Source of the DNA: an uncultured Pseudomonas sp.
GTDB taxonomy: Bacteria > Pseudomonadota > Gammaproteobacteria > Pseudomonadales > Pseudomonadaceae
DNA: 64,000 bases
Assembly (NCBI RefSeq): GCF_946885955.1
Contig: NZ_CAMPHI010000002.1
Span: forward strand, 1-64,000
Reading direction: 5' to 3'
The notes beneath the pieces are model-generated. The model worked only from the letters and a program-made list of their open reading frames with translations, ran no database searches and had not been told where the DNA came from. Position 1 is the first letter of the stretch, and every line of letters begins with the position of its first letter. Made by a program: the position numbers and the translations under genes. This document shows positions 50,856 through 63,444 of this stretch, in pieces.

Positions 50856-52244
50856 TTAGAAGCCGTTGTCGCCTTCGACATCGCCTAGTGAGGTTGTAGT
50901 CCCAACGAGCTCGCGCAGGCCATGGACCTGGTAGTCCCGTGCCTCACTTGAACCTGGTCGCCTTACCCATAGCTGCGCATGCAAGCCATGCTTGGGCGCA
51001 TAGCTGCCGAACCAGTTGGCGAGCCTGCCGATATGGCAGTGTCCTTCGAGCATGACCGGCATATCAGCAACGATTTCATAGGTGTAATGCCCAGGACCGA
51101 AGCCGTAATACTCGCGTTTCAGGTCATCGCTCAGTCCGGGGGGAACCGGGCATAAGGGCGCATCGAGGTTGCCTGTTGTATTGGCACTAGTGGTATCGAC
51201 CAGATTCAGGGCTTGGGACAACGCGGCTAGTTCGTCTTCGCTTAATTCGGCTTTTGAGGCCTCACTAGGGGCGGCTTGAACCTTGGGGATCGATAGATCG
51301 TAGCGATAGTTCAGGGTCAGGGTGGGTACCTGCCCGGCAGGTGCCAAGGGTGGCAACAGGTAAAGGTGATCGATGGCGTAGGAGCCGACACGGTAGGCGG
51401 CATAGACACGCCCACGTAATGCTATCCAGTAGCCCTCCTGATTGGCGCCGCGTTCGTTGAGCGAATACAAGTAACTGGAAAACTCATCGTCGTCACTGGG
51501 CTCGTCGAACTCCATTGCCCCGACAAAGCTGTCCGCGCTACGGCGTAGTGTGCGGATGTAGGAAAATAGACCCGTTCCGCCGGTATAGGTGTCGATCACC
51601 AGATCGCGCAAACCATCTCCATCCAGATCGATCAGGGTATAGCTGGTATTACCGCTCTCGCCGTCATAGTCGATGTTAGATTTTTGCAATGCGCGCCATT
51701 CATCCGGGCTGACGCCGTCTGGCCGGTGCCTGGGGAAGGTAGCAGGTTTGAAAGATTCCGGGTCGTCGCTGACGTTCTGGAAGCGGGTCGTTGCCGATTT
51801 GATCTGCAGACTTTTCAATACCGATTCCAAGGGAAATTCGGCATCGGCCTGGCGAGCTTGTTCCACGGCTTGGCGTAGATCTTCAAGTGCCAGCTGATCA
51901 ATATCGTCCGGCTGATAGACAAGGTGATCGCGCAACTGCCTATGTAGCGCAACCAGCCGCTCGGAGTATTGCGATCTCAGACAGCCTGGCTCGTCAGCGC
52001 AGCTGTTCCTTTGTTTCAGCCAGGCGCGCTGCGCCTGCTGCAATGCCGGCAGCGTCTGTGGATAACTTTTCCTCAGGCGAGTGTAGAGTGCGCCCATACG
52101 CACATCGAGCTGATATAGGCTGGGGTTGGCGCAAACAGCCAGCTCGCTCGCTGTAGACGCGAGTCGACAGTCCATTCCTGCAATGGCCGTTGGGCCATGC
52201 AGAGCCAGTAGCGTAGTGCCGACCACCAGTGATATGAGTTTCAA
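50856..52244 (-). CDS. Secreted LprI-domain protein
   Basis: A 462-residue protein with a signal peptide (about residues 1-23, LISLVVGTTLLALHGPTAIA). The mature N-terminus has the LprI-like pattern DCRLASTASELAVCANPSLY, WLKQRNSC and CLRSQYSERLVALH; this domain is named after a mycobacterial lysozyme inhibitor. The remaining part has TLIDLDGDGLRDLVIDTYTGG, a possible calcium-type loop, and is otherwise unassigned. It lies between mnmG and mnmE, in the origin neighbourhood. It could protect against lysozyme, but that is inference. Confidence 0.7.
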   Translation of the reverse strand: MKLISLVVGTTLLALHGPTAIAGMDCRLASTASELAVCANPSLYQLDVRMGALYTRLRKSYPQTLPALQQAQRAWLKQRNSCADEPGCLRSQYSERLVALHRQLRDHLVYQPDDIDQLALEDLRQAVEQARQADAEFPLESVLKSLQIKSATTRFQNVSDDPESFKPATFPRHRPDGVSPDEWRALQKSNIDYDGESGNTSYTLIDLDGDGLRDLVIDTYTGGTGLFSYIRTLRRSADSFVGAMEFDEPSDDDEFSSYLYSLNERGANQEGYWIALRGRVYAAYRVGSYAIDHLYLLPPLAPAGQVPTLTLNYRYDLSIPKVQAAPSEASKAELSEDELAALSQALNLVDTTSANTTGNLDAPLCPVPPGLSDDLKREYYGFGPGHYTYEIVADMPVMLEGHCHIGRLANWFGSYAPKHGLHAQLWVRRPGSSEARDYQVHGLRELVGTTTSLGDVEGDNGF

Positions 52245-52261
52245 GTAAAACCACTCCTTGG

Positions 52262-53629
52262 CTACTTACCAATACAGAAGCTGGAGAAAATCCGCCCGAG
52301 CAGGTCGTCGGAGCTGAACGCTCCGGTGATTTCGCCAAGCGCCTGCTGCGCCTGACGCAGGTCTTCGGCGAGCAGTTCGCCAGCGCCGGCCAGGGTCAGC
52401 TGAGCGTGGCCGTGTTCGAGATGGGTGGAGGCTTGGCGCAAGGCCTCGAGGTGCCGCCTGCGGGCGCTGAAGCTGCTTTCGGCGGTTTGTTCGTAGCCCA
52501 TGCAGGCTTTCAGGTGCTCGCGCAGCAGATCCAGACCGTCGCTGGATTTAGCCGAGAGACTGATGGTGACGTGGCCATCGTCGCTGACTTCGAGCACCGT
52601 GGCTTCGCCGGACAAATCGGCCTTGTTGCGAATCAAGGTGACCTTGGCCGGATCCGGGCGGCGATCGAGAAATTCCGGCCAGAGGGAGAAGGGGTCATCC
52701 GCCTCGGGTGCGGTGGCATCGACCACCAGCAGAATGCGATCGGCTTCGCCAATGGCTTTCAGCGCGCGTTCGACGCCGATGCGTTCGACCTGGTCTTCGG
52801 TATCGCGCAGACCGGCGGTGTCCACCACGTGCAGCGGCATGCCGTCTATGTGGATATGTTCGCGCAGTACATCGCGGGTAGTACCGGCAATCTCGGTAAC
52901 GATGGCGGCTTCGCGTCCCGCGAGGGCATTCAGCAGGCTGGATTTGCCGGCGTTTGGCCGACCGGCGATCACCACTGTCATGCCATCGCGCAGCAAGGCG
53001 CCCTGACCGGCTTCACGGAGAACCGAGGCCAGGTCGGTGCGAACATCGTTTAGCAGGCTCAATACGTGACCATCGGCGAGAAAGTCGATTTCCTCCTCGG
53101 GGAAGTCGATGGCGGCCTCGACATAGATGCGCAGGCCGATCAGGCGTTCGGTCAGGCCATGCACGCGCCGCGAGAATTCCCCCTGTAATGAGCGCAAGGC
53201 ATTGCGCGCCGCCTGTTCGGAGCTGGCTTCGATAAGGTCGGCAATCGCTTCTGCCTGGGCCAGATCGAGCTTGTCGTTGAGGAATGCGCGTTCGCTGAAC
53301 TCTCCGGGGTGGGCCAGGCGCGCACCCAGTTGCAGGCAGCGGCGCAGCAGCAGATCGAGAACCACCGGGCCACCATGACCTTGCAGTTCCAGAACATCCT
53401 CGCCGGTGAACGAGTTGGGGCCGGGAAAGTACAGGGCCAGGCCTTCATCCAGCACCTGTTCGGCGTCCGCGAAGAACGGGCCGTAATGGGCGTAGCGTGG
53501 CTTCAGCTCGCGTTGGCAGATGGTCAACGCCAGGGTTTTCGCCAGAGGTCCGGAAACCCGCACGATGCCGACACCGCCACGGCCTTGGGCGGTGGCGACG
53601 GCGGCGATGGTTTCACGGGTTGTAGACAT
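52262..53629 (-). CDS. mnmE: tRNA modification GTPase MnmE
   Basis: A 455-residue MnmE (TrmE). The N-terminal fold begins [22 protein letters not shown]; the GTPase motif [14 protein letters not shown] lies near residue 223; the C-terminus ends FCIGK with the conserved Cys. It works with MnmG on tRNA wobble uridines. A hairpin terminator of the upstream yidC unit ends about 27 bases before its ATG. Confidence 0.98.
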   Translation of the reverse strand: MSTTRETIAAVATAQGRGGVGIVRVSGPLAKTLALTICQRELKPRYAHYGPFFADAEQVLDEGLALYFPGPNSFTGEDVLELQGHGGPVVLDLLLRRCLQLGARLAHPGEFSERAFLNDKLDLAQAEAIADLIEASSEQAARNALRSLQGEFSRRVHGLTERLIGLRIYVEAAIDFPEEEIDFLADGHVLSLLNDVRTDLASVLREAGQGALLRDGMTVVIAGRPNAGKSSLLNALAGREAAIVTEIAGTTRDVLREHIHIDGMPLHVVDTAGLRDTEDQVERIGVERALKAIGEADRILLVVDATAPEADDPFSLWPEFLDRRPDPAKVTLIRNKADLSGEATVLEVSDDGHVTISLSAKSSDGLDLLREHLKACMGYEQTAESSFSARRRHLEALRQASTHLEHGHAQLTLAGAGELLAEDLRQAQQALGEITGAFSSDDLLGRIFSSFCIGK

Positions 53630-53655
53630 GCGGCTCTCCTAATACGACATAGCAA

Positions 53656-53676
53656 AACGCCCCAGAAAGGGGCGTT
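53656..53676 (-). terminator. Rho-independent terminator after yidC
   Basis: AACGCCCC (53656-53663) and GGGGCGTT (53669-53676) form an 8-bp stem with a five-base loop. On the reverse strand a TTTT tract follows. It ends the rpmH-rnpA-yidD-yidC transcript before mnmE. Confidence 0.8.
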
Positions 53677-53702
53677 GAGTGAAGCTTAGAAGCGCGCCGT
53701 GT

Positions 53703-55475
53703 TTAAGCGGCTGCCGCCTTGGTCGCAGCTTCGATCTTGCGCGTAATGTACCACTGCTGAGCGATGGACAAGCAGTTGTTGACCACCCAGTACAGCACCA
53801 GACCGGCCGGGAACCAGAGGAAGAAGAAGGTGAAAATGATCGGCATCATCTTCATCACCTTGGCCTGCATCGGGTCCGGCGGCGTCGGGTTGAGTTGCTG
53901 CTGGATAAACATGGTCGCGCCCATGATGATCGGCATAATGAAGAACGGATCCTTGATCGACAGGTCGGTTATCCACAGCAGCCATGGCGCCTGGCGCATT
54001 TCCACGCTTTCCAGCAGGGTCCAGTAAAGCGCGAGGAAAACCGGCATCTGCACGACGATCGGCAGGCAGCCACCCAGAGGGTTGATCTTCTCTTTCTTGT
54101 ACAGCTCCATCATCGCCTGGGACATCTTCTGGCGATCTTCGCCGAACTGCTCTTTCAACGCGGCCAGCTTGGGCGCAACGGCACGCATGCGCGCCATGGA
54201 TTTATAGCTGGCGGCGGACAGTGGGAAGAACAGCATCTTGATGATCAGGGTCAGGACGATGATCGACCAGCCCCAGTTACCGAGCAGGCTGTGGATATGT
54301 TCCAGCAACCAGAAGATCGGTTGGGCGATAAACCACAGCACGCCATAGTCGACGGTCAGCTCGAGGCCGGGAGAAAGCGTCTTCAGATAACCCTGCAGCT
54401 TGGGGCCGGCATAGAGGATTGCACTGGTTTGCGCCTGCTCGCCCGGGGCGACCTGGAGAGTTGGTCCGGTGTAGCCGACGATATAGTTACCCTGGCTGTC
54501 CTTGCGGGTCTGCACCAGGTTCTTGCTGCCCTTCTCGGGAACCCAGGCGGTCACGAAGTAGTGTTGCAACCAGGCGACCCAGCCACCTTCGACGTTGATT
54601 TTCAGCCACGGCTCCGAGCTGCCCTTGAGGCGTGCCTCTTCCTGCTTGTCGATATCCTTGATCTTTACCCGCTTGTACGGCTCGTCGGCGGTCCAGAGTG
54701 CGGCGCCGAGATAGGTCGCGGTACCGGTGGCGGTGGTCGAGGATGGGTCGGCGCTGTTGTCGCGCTTGAGCTGGGCGAACATGTTGCCGTTCCAGGCTTT
54801 TCCGCTCTGGTTGTCGATCAGGTAGCTGACTTCCATCTGATAGGACGACGGATCGACACAGCCGGGCTTCTTCAATGCCTGTTGTTTGGCGGAGCATTCC
54901 GGATTGAGACCGCGCTTGAAGGTGAAGCGCTTGGTGTAGTTGACACCATCCTGGCTCAGCTTGAGGTCGACCTGCAGCTGATCCTGTCCCTCCGCCAGCG
55001 TATAGCTCTGCTTATCACTGCTCCACAGCGCGCGAGGTTTCGATTTATCCGGAGCATTGCTACCGATCAGACCGCTTTGTGCGATGTAGGTCCGCTCAGT
55101 GCCATTGTCGAACAGCTGGAAGGGTACGTCCGGGCGGTCCTGACGGCGGGGGTATTGGAGCAACTTGAGTTGCACCACATCACCGCCGCGTGGGTCGATG
55201 GCCAGATCCAGCACGTCGGTCTTGACCCGGATCAGCTCGTTGCTGCTGGCTGCTGGCGTCTCGCTGACCGCGATCGGCTCAAGGCTGTTCGTGGCTGTCG
55301 GAAGGTCGTCGCTATCAGCGGCGGCCGGGGTTTCCGGCAAACCCGGTACGCTGCTGCTGGTTGTAGCAGTTTGAGTCGGCAGGGCAGCTTGACCGTAGTC
55401 CTGGTTCCACTGGAGAACCATCATATAGGACACGATTGCCAGGGCGACGATCAGGATCGAGCGTTGAATATCCAT
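53703..55475 (-). CDS. yidC: Membrane protein insertase YidC
   Basis: A 590-residue YidC. One N-terminal membrane helix (MDIQRSILIVALAIVSYMMV), a long periplasmic domain and a C-terminal bundle with GNWGWSIIVLTLIIKMLFFP and NPLGGCLPIVVQMPVFLALY. It inserts and folds inner-membrane proteins, including ATP synthase subunits. The ATG at 55475 is the family start; a longer upstream frame overlaps yidD. It lies two bases after yidD. Confidence 0.97.
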   Translation of the reverse strand: MDIQRSILIVALAIVSYMMVLQWNQDYGQAALPTQTATTSSSVPGLPETPAAADSDDLPTATNSLEPIAVSETPAASSNELIRVKTDVLDLAIDPRGGDVVQLKLLQYPRRQDRPDVPFQLFDNGTERTYIAQSGLIGSNAPDKSKPRALWSSDKQSYTLAEGQDQLQVDLKLSQDGVNYTKRFTFKRGLNPECSAKQQALKKPGCVDPSSYQMEVSYLIDNQSGKAWNGNMFAQLKRDNSADPSSTTATGTATYLGAALWTADEPYKRVKIKDIDKQEEARLKGSSEPWLKINVEGGWVAWLQHYFVTAWVPEKGSKNLVQTRKDSQGNYIVGYTGPTLQVAPGEQAQTSAILYAGPKLQGYLKTLSPGLELTVDYGVLWFIAQPIFWLLEHIHSLLGNWGWSIIVLTLIIKMLFFPLSAASYKSMARMRAVAPKLAALKEQFGEDRQKMSQAMMELYKKEKINPLGGCLPIVVQMPVFLALYWTLLESVEMRQAPWLLWITDLSIKDPFFIMPIIMGATMFIQQQLNPTPPDPMQAKVMKMMPIIFTFFFLWFPAGLVLYWVVNNCLSIAQQWYITRKIEAATKAAAA

Positions 55476-55477
55476 GA

Positions 55478-55723
55478 TTATTCGGCCATCGAAGAGGAAC
55501 AGGAGGTTTTCGCGGGGGGAACAGGATCGTAGCCACCGGGATTCCACGGGTGACAGCGGCCGAGCCGACGTAACGTCAGCCAGCCACCACGCATGACGCC
55601 ATGGTGTTCGATGGCGTCGAGCGCGTAGCAGGAGCAGCTTGGATAAAAACGACAGTGGCTGGCCATCAGAGGGCTGATGGCGTAGCGGTAGAACTGGATT
55701 GGAGCTAGAACCAGTTTACGCAT
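55478..55723 (-). CDS. yidD: Membrane protein insertion efficiency factor YidD
   Basis: An 81-residue Yid[25 protein letters not shown] core, with the cysteines of [15 protein letters not shown] and [15 protein letters not shown] at the C-terminus. The family acts with YidC in membrane insertion. It overlaps the rnpA frame by eight bases and yidC starts two bases after its stop. Confidence 0.93.
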   Translation of the reverse strand: MRKLVLAPIQFYRYAISPLMASHCRFYPSCSCYALDAIEHHGVMRGGWLTLRRLGRCHPWNPGGYDPVPPAKTSCSSSMAE

Positions 55724-56120
55724 GGGGACTATCGCTTACCCCTGCCTGAGCATCAGGCTGCGCGCTGGGCTTGCTGCGAGCCAGGCGTTTCCAGAGCTTG
55801 CCGAATTGATGTGCCACTTCGACATTTTCCAGATCACCCAACCCCTTACGCGCTACCACCACGATGTCCCAGCCGACCAGGTTGTCCTGATTCAGGCGGA
55901 ACGACTCACGGATCTGGCGTTTCAGGCGATTACGCTCAACGGAGAGCTTGACGCTCTTCTTCCCGATCACCAGGCCCAAGCGGGGATGATCCAGATCGTT
56001 ATTGCGTGCTAGCAGCAGGACATTTTTGCCCGGCGCTTTACCGTTAGGGGAGTCGAAGACTGCCTTGAATTGCCGGGGGGTTAGCAGACGCTTTTCCCGA
56101 CTGAAGTCTCGACTCACCAC
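55716..56120 (-). CDS. rnpA: Ribonuclease P protein component
   Basis: A 134-residue Rnp[22 protein letters not shown], then [37 protein letters not shown], which is the family RNA-binding motif. It starts with GTG at 56120 (MVSRDF), as in P. aeruginosa. The C-terminal tail is extended and Ala/Ser rich. It is the protein cofactor of RNase P in tRNA maturation. Confidence 0.95.
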   Translation of the reverse strand: MVSRDFSREKRLLTPRQFKAVFDSPNGKAPGKNVLLLARNNDLDHPRLGLVIGKKSVKLSVERNRLKRQIRESFRLNQDNLVGWDIVVVARKGLGDLENVEVAHQFGKLWKRLARSKPSAQPDAQAGVSDSPHA

Positions 56121-56132
56121 AAGGCCGAAAAT

Positions 56133-56267
56133 TTAAACGGCGAGACGCTTACGGCCCTTGGCGCGGCGACGCGACAGGACAGCACGGCCGTTCTTGGTGG
56201 CCATGCGAGCGCGGAAGCCGTGGGTGCGAGCGCGTTTGATAGTGCTGGGTTGGAAAGTACGTTTCAT
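56133..56267 (-). CDS. rpmH: 50S ribosomal protein L34
   Basis: A 44-residue L34: [20 protein letters not shown], then [20 protein letters not shown], the classical sequence. The ATG at 56267 was chosen because longer frames lack the family start. It opens the rpmH-rnpA-yidD-yidC unit, divergent from dnaA. Confidence 0.98.
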
Positions 56268-56784
56268 GGTGCGGTACCTGGGTGGTCGAGTACGGGCCGG
56301 AATGGCCCCCGTTTTAAGAGACCGGCGATTGTAGAGAAAGCCGAGGGTCAGGTCAATTTCCAACCAGCACTTGGATGAAGATAAGAAATATAAAGAAGAG
56401 ATATTTAAAGATGTTTTGTAGTGTTAGTAACTCTTAGGCCAGTGCTCACCTGTGGGTAACTGGCTCAAGCCCTTGTTATACGCGGGCTTGCGAGAAGGGT
56501 AAGTCTGTCAGAAAACCGTGTTCCGGTTGTGCGTTGACCGCGGATAAGCTGGGGGTGAAACAGGGATTTACCCACAGCGAGGTTTTCCCCACGGTTACGC
56601 ACCGGGTTAACCAGAGCGTTCAGGGGCAGTTATCCACAGAGCTTAGCGGCTTTTTTCGTAGCGCCTGGATAAGTAATAAGACCTTGATTTAACGTATGAA
56701 GGAGGGAGTTTTCGTGTGGATAACTCCGTCTCCGAGGGCTACAATGTCGACTGTTTTTTGGCCTCGTGCCTTCGACTTTAGGGG
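56268..56784. other. Chromosomal origin region oriC between rpmH and dnaA
   Basis: This 517-base gap has no recognised gene and holds the classical Pseudomonas origin position. DnaA boxes seen: perfect TTATCCACA at 56630-56638 and, inverted, at 56715-56723; TTACCCACA at 56568-56576 and inverted at 56451-56459. An AT-rich stretch lies at about 56380-56430. The region also contains the rpmH and dnaA promoters. GGGG precedes the dnaA ATG. Confidence 0.85.
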
Positions 56785-58248
56785 ATGTCCGTGTCTGTGG
56801 AACTTTGGCAGCAGTGCGTAGAGCTGCTACGCGACGAACTGCCCGCCCAGCAATTCAACACCTGGATTCGTCCACTGCAGGTCGAAGCCGAAGGCGACGA
56901 GCTTCGGGTCTATGCGCCGAACCGTTTCGTGCTCGATTGGGTCAACGAAAAATACCTCACACGGCTACTCGAACTGCTCGGCGAGCGCACCAATGGTCTG
57001 GTGCCGGCACTCTCCTTATTAATAGGAAGCAAACGCAATGGTGCCCCGCGAGCGTTAGCCGTCGAAGCGAGCGCGCCTGCCAGTGCACCCGTCGCCTCGG
57101 CGACCCATTCGGCCAGTGTGCAAAGCGAACCTTCACGTTCCAGTTTCGACCCTATGGCTGGAGCTGCTGCTCAGCAGGCGCCAGCGCGTACCGAGCGTTC
57201 GGTACAGGTCGAAGGTGGCCTCAAACACACCAGCTATCTGAATCGAACCTTTACCTTCGAAAATTTCGTCGAGGGTAAATCCAACCAGTTGGCGCGTGCC
57301 GCTGCCTGGCAGGTGGCGGACAACCCCAAGCACGGCTATAACCCGCTGTTCCTCTATGGCGGTGTGGGGCTTGGTAAAACCCACTTGATGCACGCAGTGG
57401 GCAATCACCTGTTGCAGAAGAACCCAAACGCCAAAGTCGTCTACCTGCATTCCGAGCGCTTCGTCGCCGACATGGTCAAGGCGTTGCAATTGAATGCGAT
57501 CAACGAGTTCAAGCGTTTCTACCGTTCGGTGGATGCGCTGTTGATCGATGACATTCAGTTCTTCGCCAAGAAGGAACGCTCCCAGGAAGAGTTCTTCCAC
57601 ACCTTCAACGCCTTGCTCGAAGGTGGCCAGCAGGTGATTCTGACCAGCGACCGCTATCCCAAGGAAATCGAAGGGCTCGAAGAGCGCCTCAAGTCGCGTT
57701 TCGGTTGGGGCCTGACGGTGGCGGTCGAGCCACCGGAGCTGGAAACCCGGGTGGCGATTCTGATGAAGAAGGCCGACCAGGCCAAGGTCGATCTGCCTCA
57801 CGATGCCGCTTTCTTTATTGCCCAGCGCATCCGCTCCAACGTGCGCGAACTCGAAGGCGCACTGAAACGGGTGATTGCCCACTCGCACTTCATGGGCCGC
57901 GACATCACCATCGAGTTGATTCGCGAATCGTTAAAAGATCTGTTGGCGCTACAGGACAAGCTGGTCAGCATCGACAATATTCAGCGCACGGTCGCCGAGT
58001 ATTACAAGATCAAGATTTCCGACCTGCTGTCCAAACGTCGTTCACGTTCGGTGGCGCGCCCGCGTCAGGTGGCCATGGCGCTGTCGAAAGAGTTGACCAA
58101 CCACAGCCTGCCGGAAATCGGTGATGCCTTCGGCGGTCGCGATCACACCACGGTATTGCATGCATGCCGTAAGATTGCTGAACTTAAGGAATCCGACGCG
58201 GACATCCGCGAGGACTATAAGAATTTGTTGCGTACGCTGACTACCTAG
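56785..58248 (+). CDS. dnaA: Chromosomal replication initiator DnaA
   Basis: A 487-residue DnaA. The N-terminal domain starts [21 protein letters not shown]; after a Ser/Ala-rich linker the AAA+ core has [19 protein letters not shown] and [13 protein letters not shown]; domain IV ends with [15 protein letters not shown], the DNA-binding signature. It opens oriC. dnaN follows after 53 bases. Confidence 0.99.
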   Translation: MSVSVELWQQCVELLRDELPAQQFNTWIRPLQVEAEGDELRVYAPNRFVLDWVNEKYLTRLLELLGERTNGLVPALSLLIGSKRNGAPRALAVEASAPASAPVASATHSASVQSEPSRSSFDPMAGAAAQQAPARTERSVQVEGGLKHTSYLNRTFTFENFVEGKSNQLARAAAWQVADNPKHGYNPLFLYGGVGLGKTHLMHAVGNHLLQKNPNAKVVYLHSERFVADMVKALQLNAINEFKRFYRSVDALLIDDIQFFAKKERSQEEFFHTFNALLEGGQQVILTSDRYPKEIEGLEERLKSRFGWGLTVAVEPPELETRVAILMKKADQAKVDLPHDAAFFIAQRIRSNVRELEGALKRVIAHSHFMGRDITIELIRESLKDLLALQDKLVSIDNIQRTVAEYYKIKISDLLSKRRSRSVARPRQVAMALSKELTNHSLPEIGDAFGGRDHTTVLHACRKIAELKESDADIREDYKNLLRTLTT

Positions 58249-58301
58249 ACCTTAGACAGGCTCTATTAACGCAATTCCACTACTAGGCAAGGGACTAGAC
58301 C

Positions 58302-59405
58302 ATGCATTTCACCATTCAACGCGAAGCCCTGTTGAAACCCCTGCAACTGGTCGCGGGCGTCGTGGAACGCCGCCAGACCTTGCCGGTACTCTCCAACGTA
58401 TTGCTGGTGGTCGAGGGGCAGCAACTGTCGCTGACCGGTACCGACCTCGAAGTCGAGCTGGTGGGTCGGGTCGATCTGGAAGAGCCGGCCGAACCCGGCG
58501 AAATCACCGTACCGGCACGTAAGCTGATGGATATCTGCAAAAGCCTGCCGGCGGATGTTTTGATCGATATCCGCATCGACGAACAGAAGCTGCTGGTTAA
58601 GGCCGGGCGTAGCCGCTTCACCCTGTCCACCCTGCCGGCGAATGATTTTCCCACCGTCGAAGAAGGTCCGGGCTCGCTGACCTTCAGCCTGGTGCAAAGC
58701 AAATTGCGTCGCTTGATCGAACGCACCAGCTTCGCCATGGCCCAGCAGGATGTACGTTATTACCTGAATGGCATGTTGCTCGAAGTGCAAACCGGGCTGC
58801 TGCGCGCCGTAGCAACCGATGGCCATCGTCTGGCGATGTGCTCCATGGACGCGGCGGTCGAGCAGGTCGAGCGTCATCAGGTCATTGTGCCGCGTAAAGG
58901 TATCCTCGAACTGGCTCGCCTGCTTACCGAACAAGATGGCAACGTCAGCATCGTGCTCGGTCAGCACCATATCCGCGCGACCACCGGTGAGTTCACCTTC
59001 ACCTCGAAGCTGGTCGACGGCAAATTTCCGGATTACGAACGCGTGCTGCCGCGCGGCGGCGACAAGCTGGTTACCGCGGATCGTCAGGGGCTGCGTGAGG
59101 CCTTCAGTCGCACGGCGATTCTGTCCAACGAAAAATACCGCGGCATTCGTCTGCAGCTGGAATCCGGCTTGTTGAAAATCCAGGCCAACAACCCCGAGCA
59201 GGAAGAGGCGGAAGAAGAAATCGCGGTCGACTACAGCGGCAGTTCGCTGGAGATCGGTTTCAATGTCAGCTACTTGCTGGACGTGCTGGGCGTGATGACC
59301 ACCGATCAGGTCAGATTGATCCTCTCGGACGCCAATAGCAGCGCCCTGGTGCAGGAAGCCGGTAACGACGACTCGGCCTACGTGGTCATGCCTATGCGGC
59401 TATAA
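58302..59405 (+). CDS. dnaN: DNA polymerase III beta clamp
   Basis: A 367-residue sliding clamp with three repeated clamp domains: MHFTIQREALLKPLQLVAGV at the start and AYVVMPMRL at the end, the latter being the conserved C-terminus. It holds DNA polymerase III on DNA. Followed by a long perfect stem-loop before recF. Confidence 0.98.
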   Translation: MHFTIQREALLKPLQLVAGVVERRQTLPVLSNVLLVVEGQQLSLTGTDLEVELVGRVDLEEPAEPGEITVPARKLMDICKSLPADVLIDIRIDEQKLLVKAGRSRFTLSTLPANDFPTVEEGPGSLTFSLVQSKLRRLIERTSFAMAQQDVRYYLNGMLLEVQTGLLRAVATDGHRLAMCSMDAAVEQVERHQVIVPRKGILELARLLTEQDGNVSIVLGQHHIRATTGEFTFTSKLVDGKFPDYERVLPRGGDKLVTADRQGLREAFSRTAILSNEKYRGIRLQLESGLLKIQANNPEQEEAEEEIAVDYSGSSLEIGFNVSYLLDVLGVMTTDQVRLILSDANSSALVQEAGNDDSAYVVMPMRL

Positions 59406-59412
59406 GCCCTGA

Positions 59413-59461
59413 GTTACTACGCTCGATTCTGCGAATCCAGCTCGCAATCGAGCGTAGTAAC
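59413..59461. repeat. 16-bp perfect inverted repeat in the dnaN-recF gap
   Basis: GTTACTACGCTCGATT at 59413-59428 is exactly complementary to AATCGAGCGTAGTAAC at 59446-59461, with a 17-base loop. The stem begins eight bases after the dnaN stop. No T-run follows, so it is not a classical terminator; it may stabilise or process the dnaN mRNA. Confidence 0.75.
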
Positions 59462-59575
59462 GATCAGAGTTCGGTGCACACTAATACGCGCAATGCGAGT
59501 GGACCGATTGCCCTTTCAAGGGTTGTATACTTCTCCTTCACGATCCATCCCCTGCCCGATTAAACGGACTGTTTA

Positions 59576-63101
<3,526 letters not shown>

Positions 63102-63134
63102 TGGCAGTGCGCAATTGATGCCATGATCCAAGCG

Positions 63135-63169
63135 AAACCCCGGCCCAACAGCCGGGGTTTTTCTTTTTT
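63135..63169 (+). terminator. Rho-independent terminator after gyrB
   Basis: AAACCCCGGC (63135-63144) and GCCGGGGTTT (63151-63160) form a 10-bp stem with a six-base loop, followed by TTCTTTTTTC. It lies 33 bases after the gyrB stop and should end the dnaA-dnaN-recF-gyrB unit. Confidence 0.92.
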
Positions 63170-63444
63170 CAATCAATGAATTGCGAGTGGCTGATGAGGT
63201 TAGAGTTATACCAATGGCGCTGGCAGACGGGGAATCGATAACGCTAAAAGATCAGGGCGCCAAGCCGAGGACTCTGCCACTCCTGCCCTGCACCTTCTTG
63301 CTGAAAAAATCGCTCTAGCTCGATCACGTCTAAATGGAAGACAGCCGTTTGTGCACATTGCCTTTTTGCTAGCCCACCTGTTGACTAGCTGTATCGAAGC
63401 AAATCAGGCATTGCCTAAACCGGTACATAGATTAAGGAAAACCC
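63170..63444. other. Intergenic region without a recognised gene
   Basis: About 275 bases between the gyrB terminator and the phosphoesterase. No gene, RNA or repeat was recognised. AAGGAAAA at 63434-63441 is the ribosome binding site for the next gene. Confidence 0.6.
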
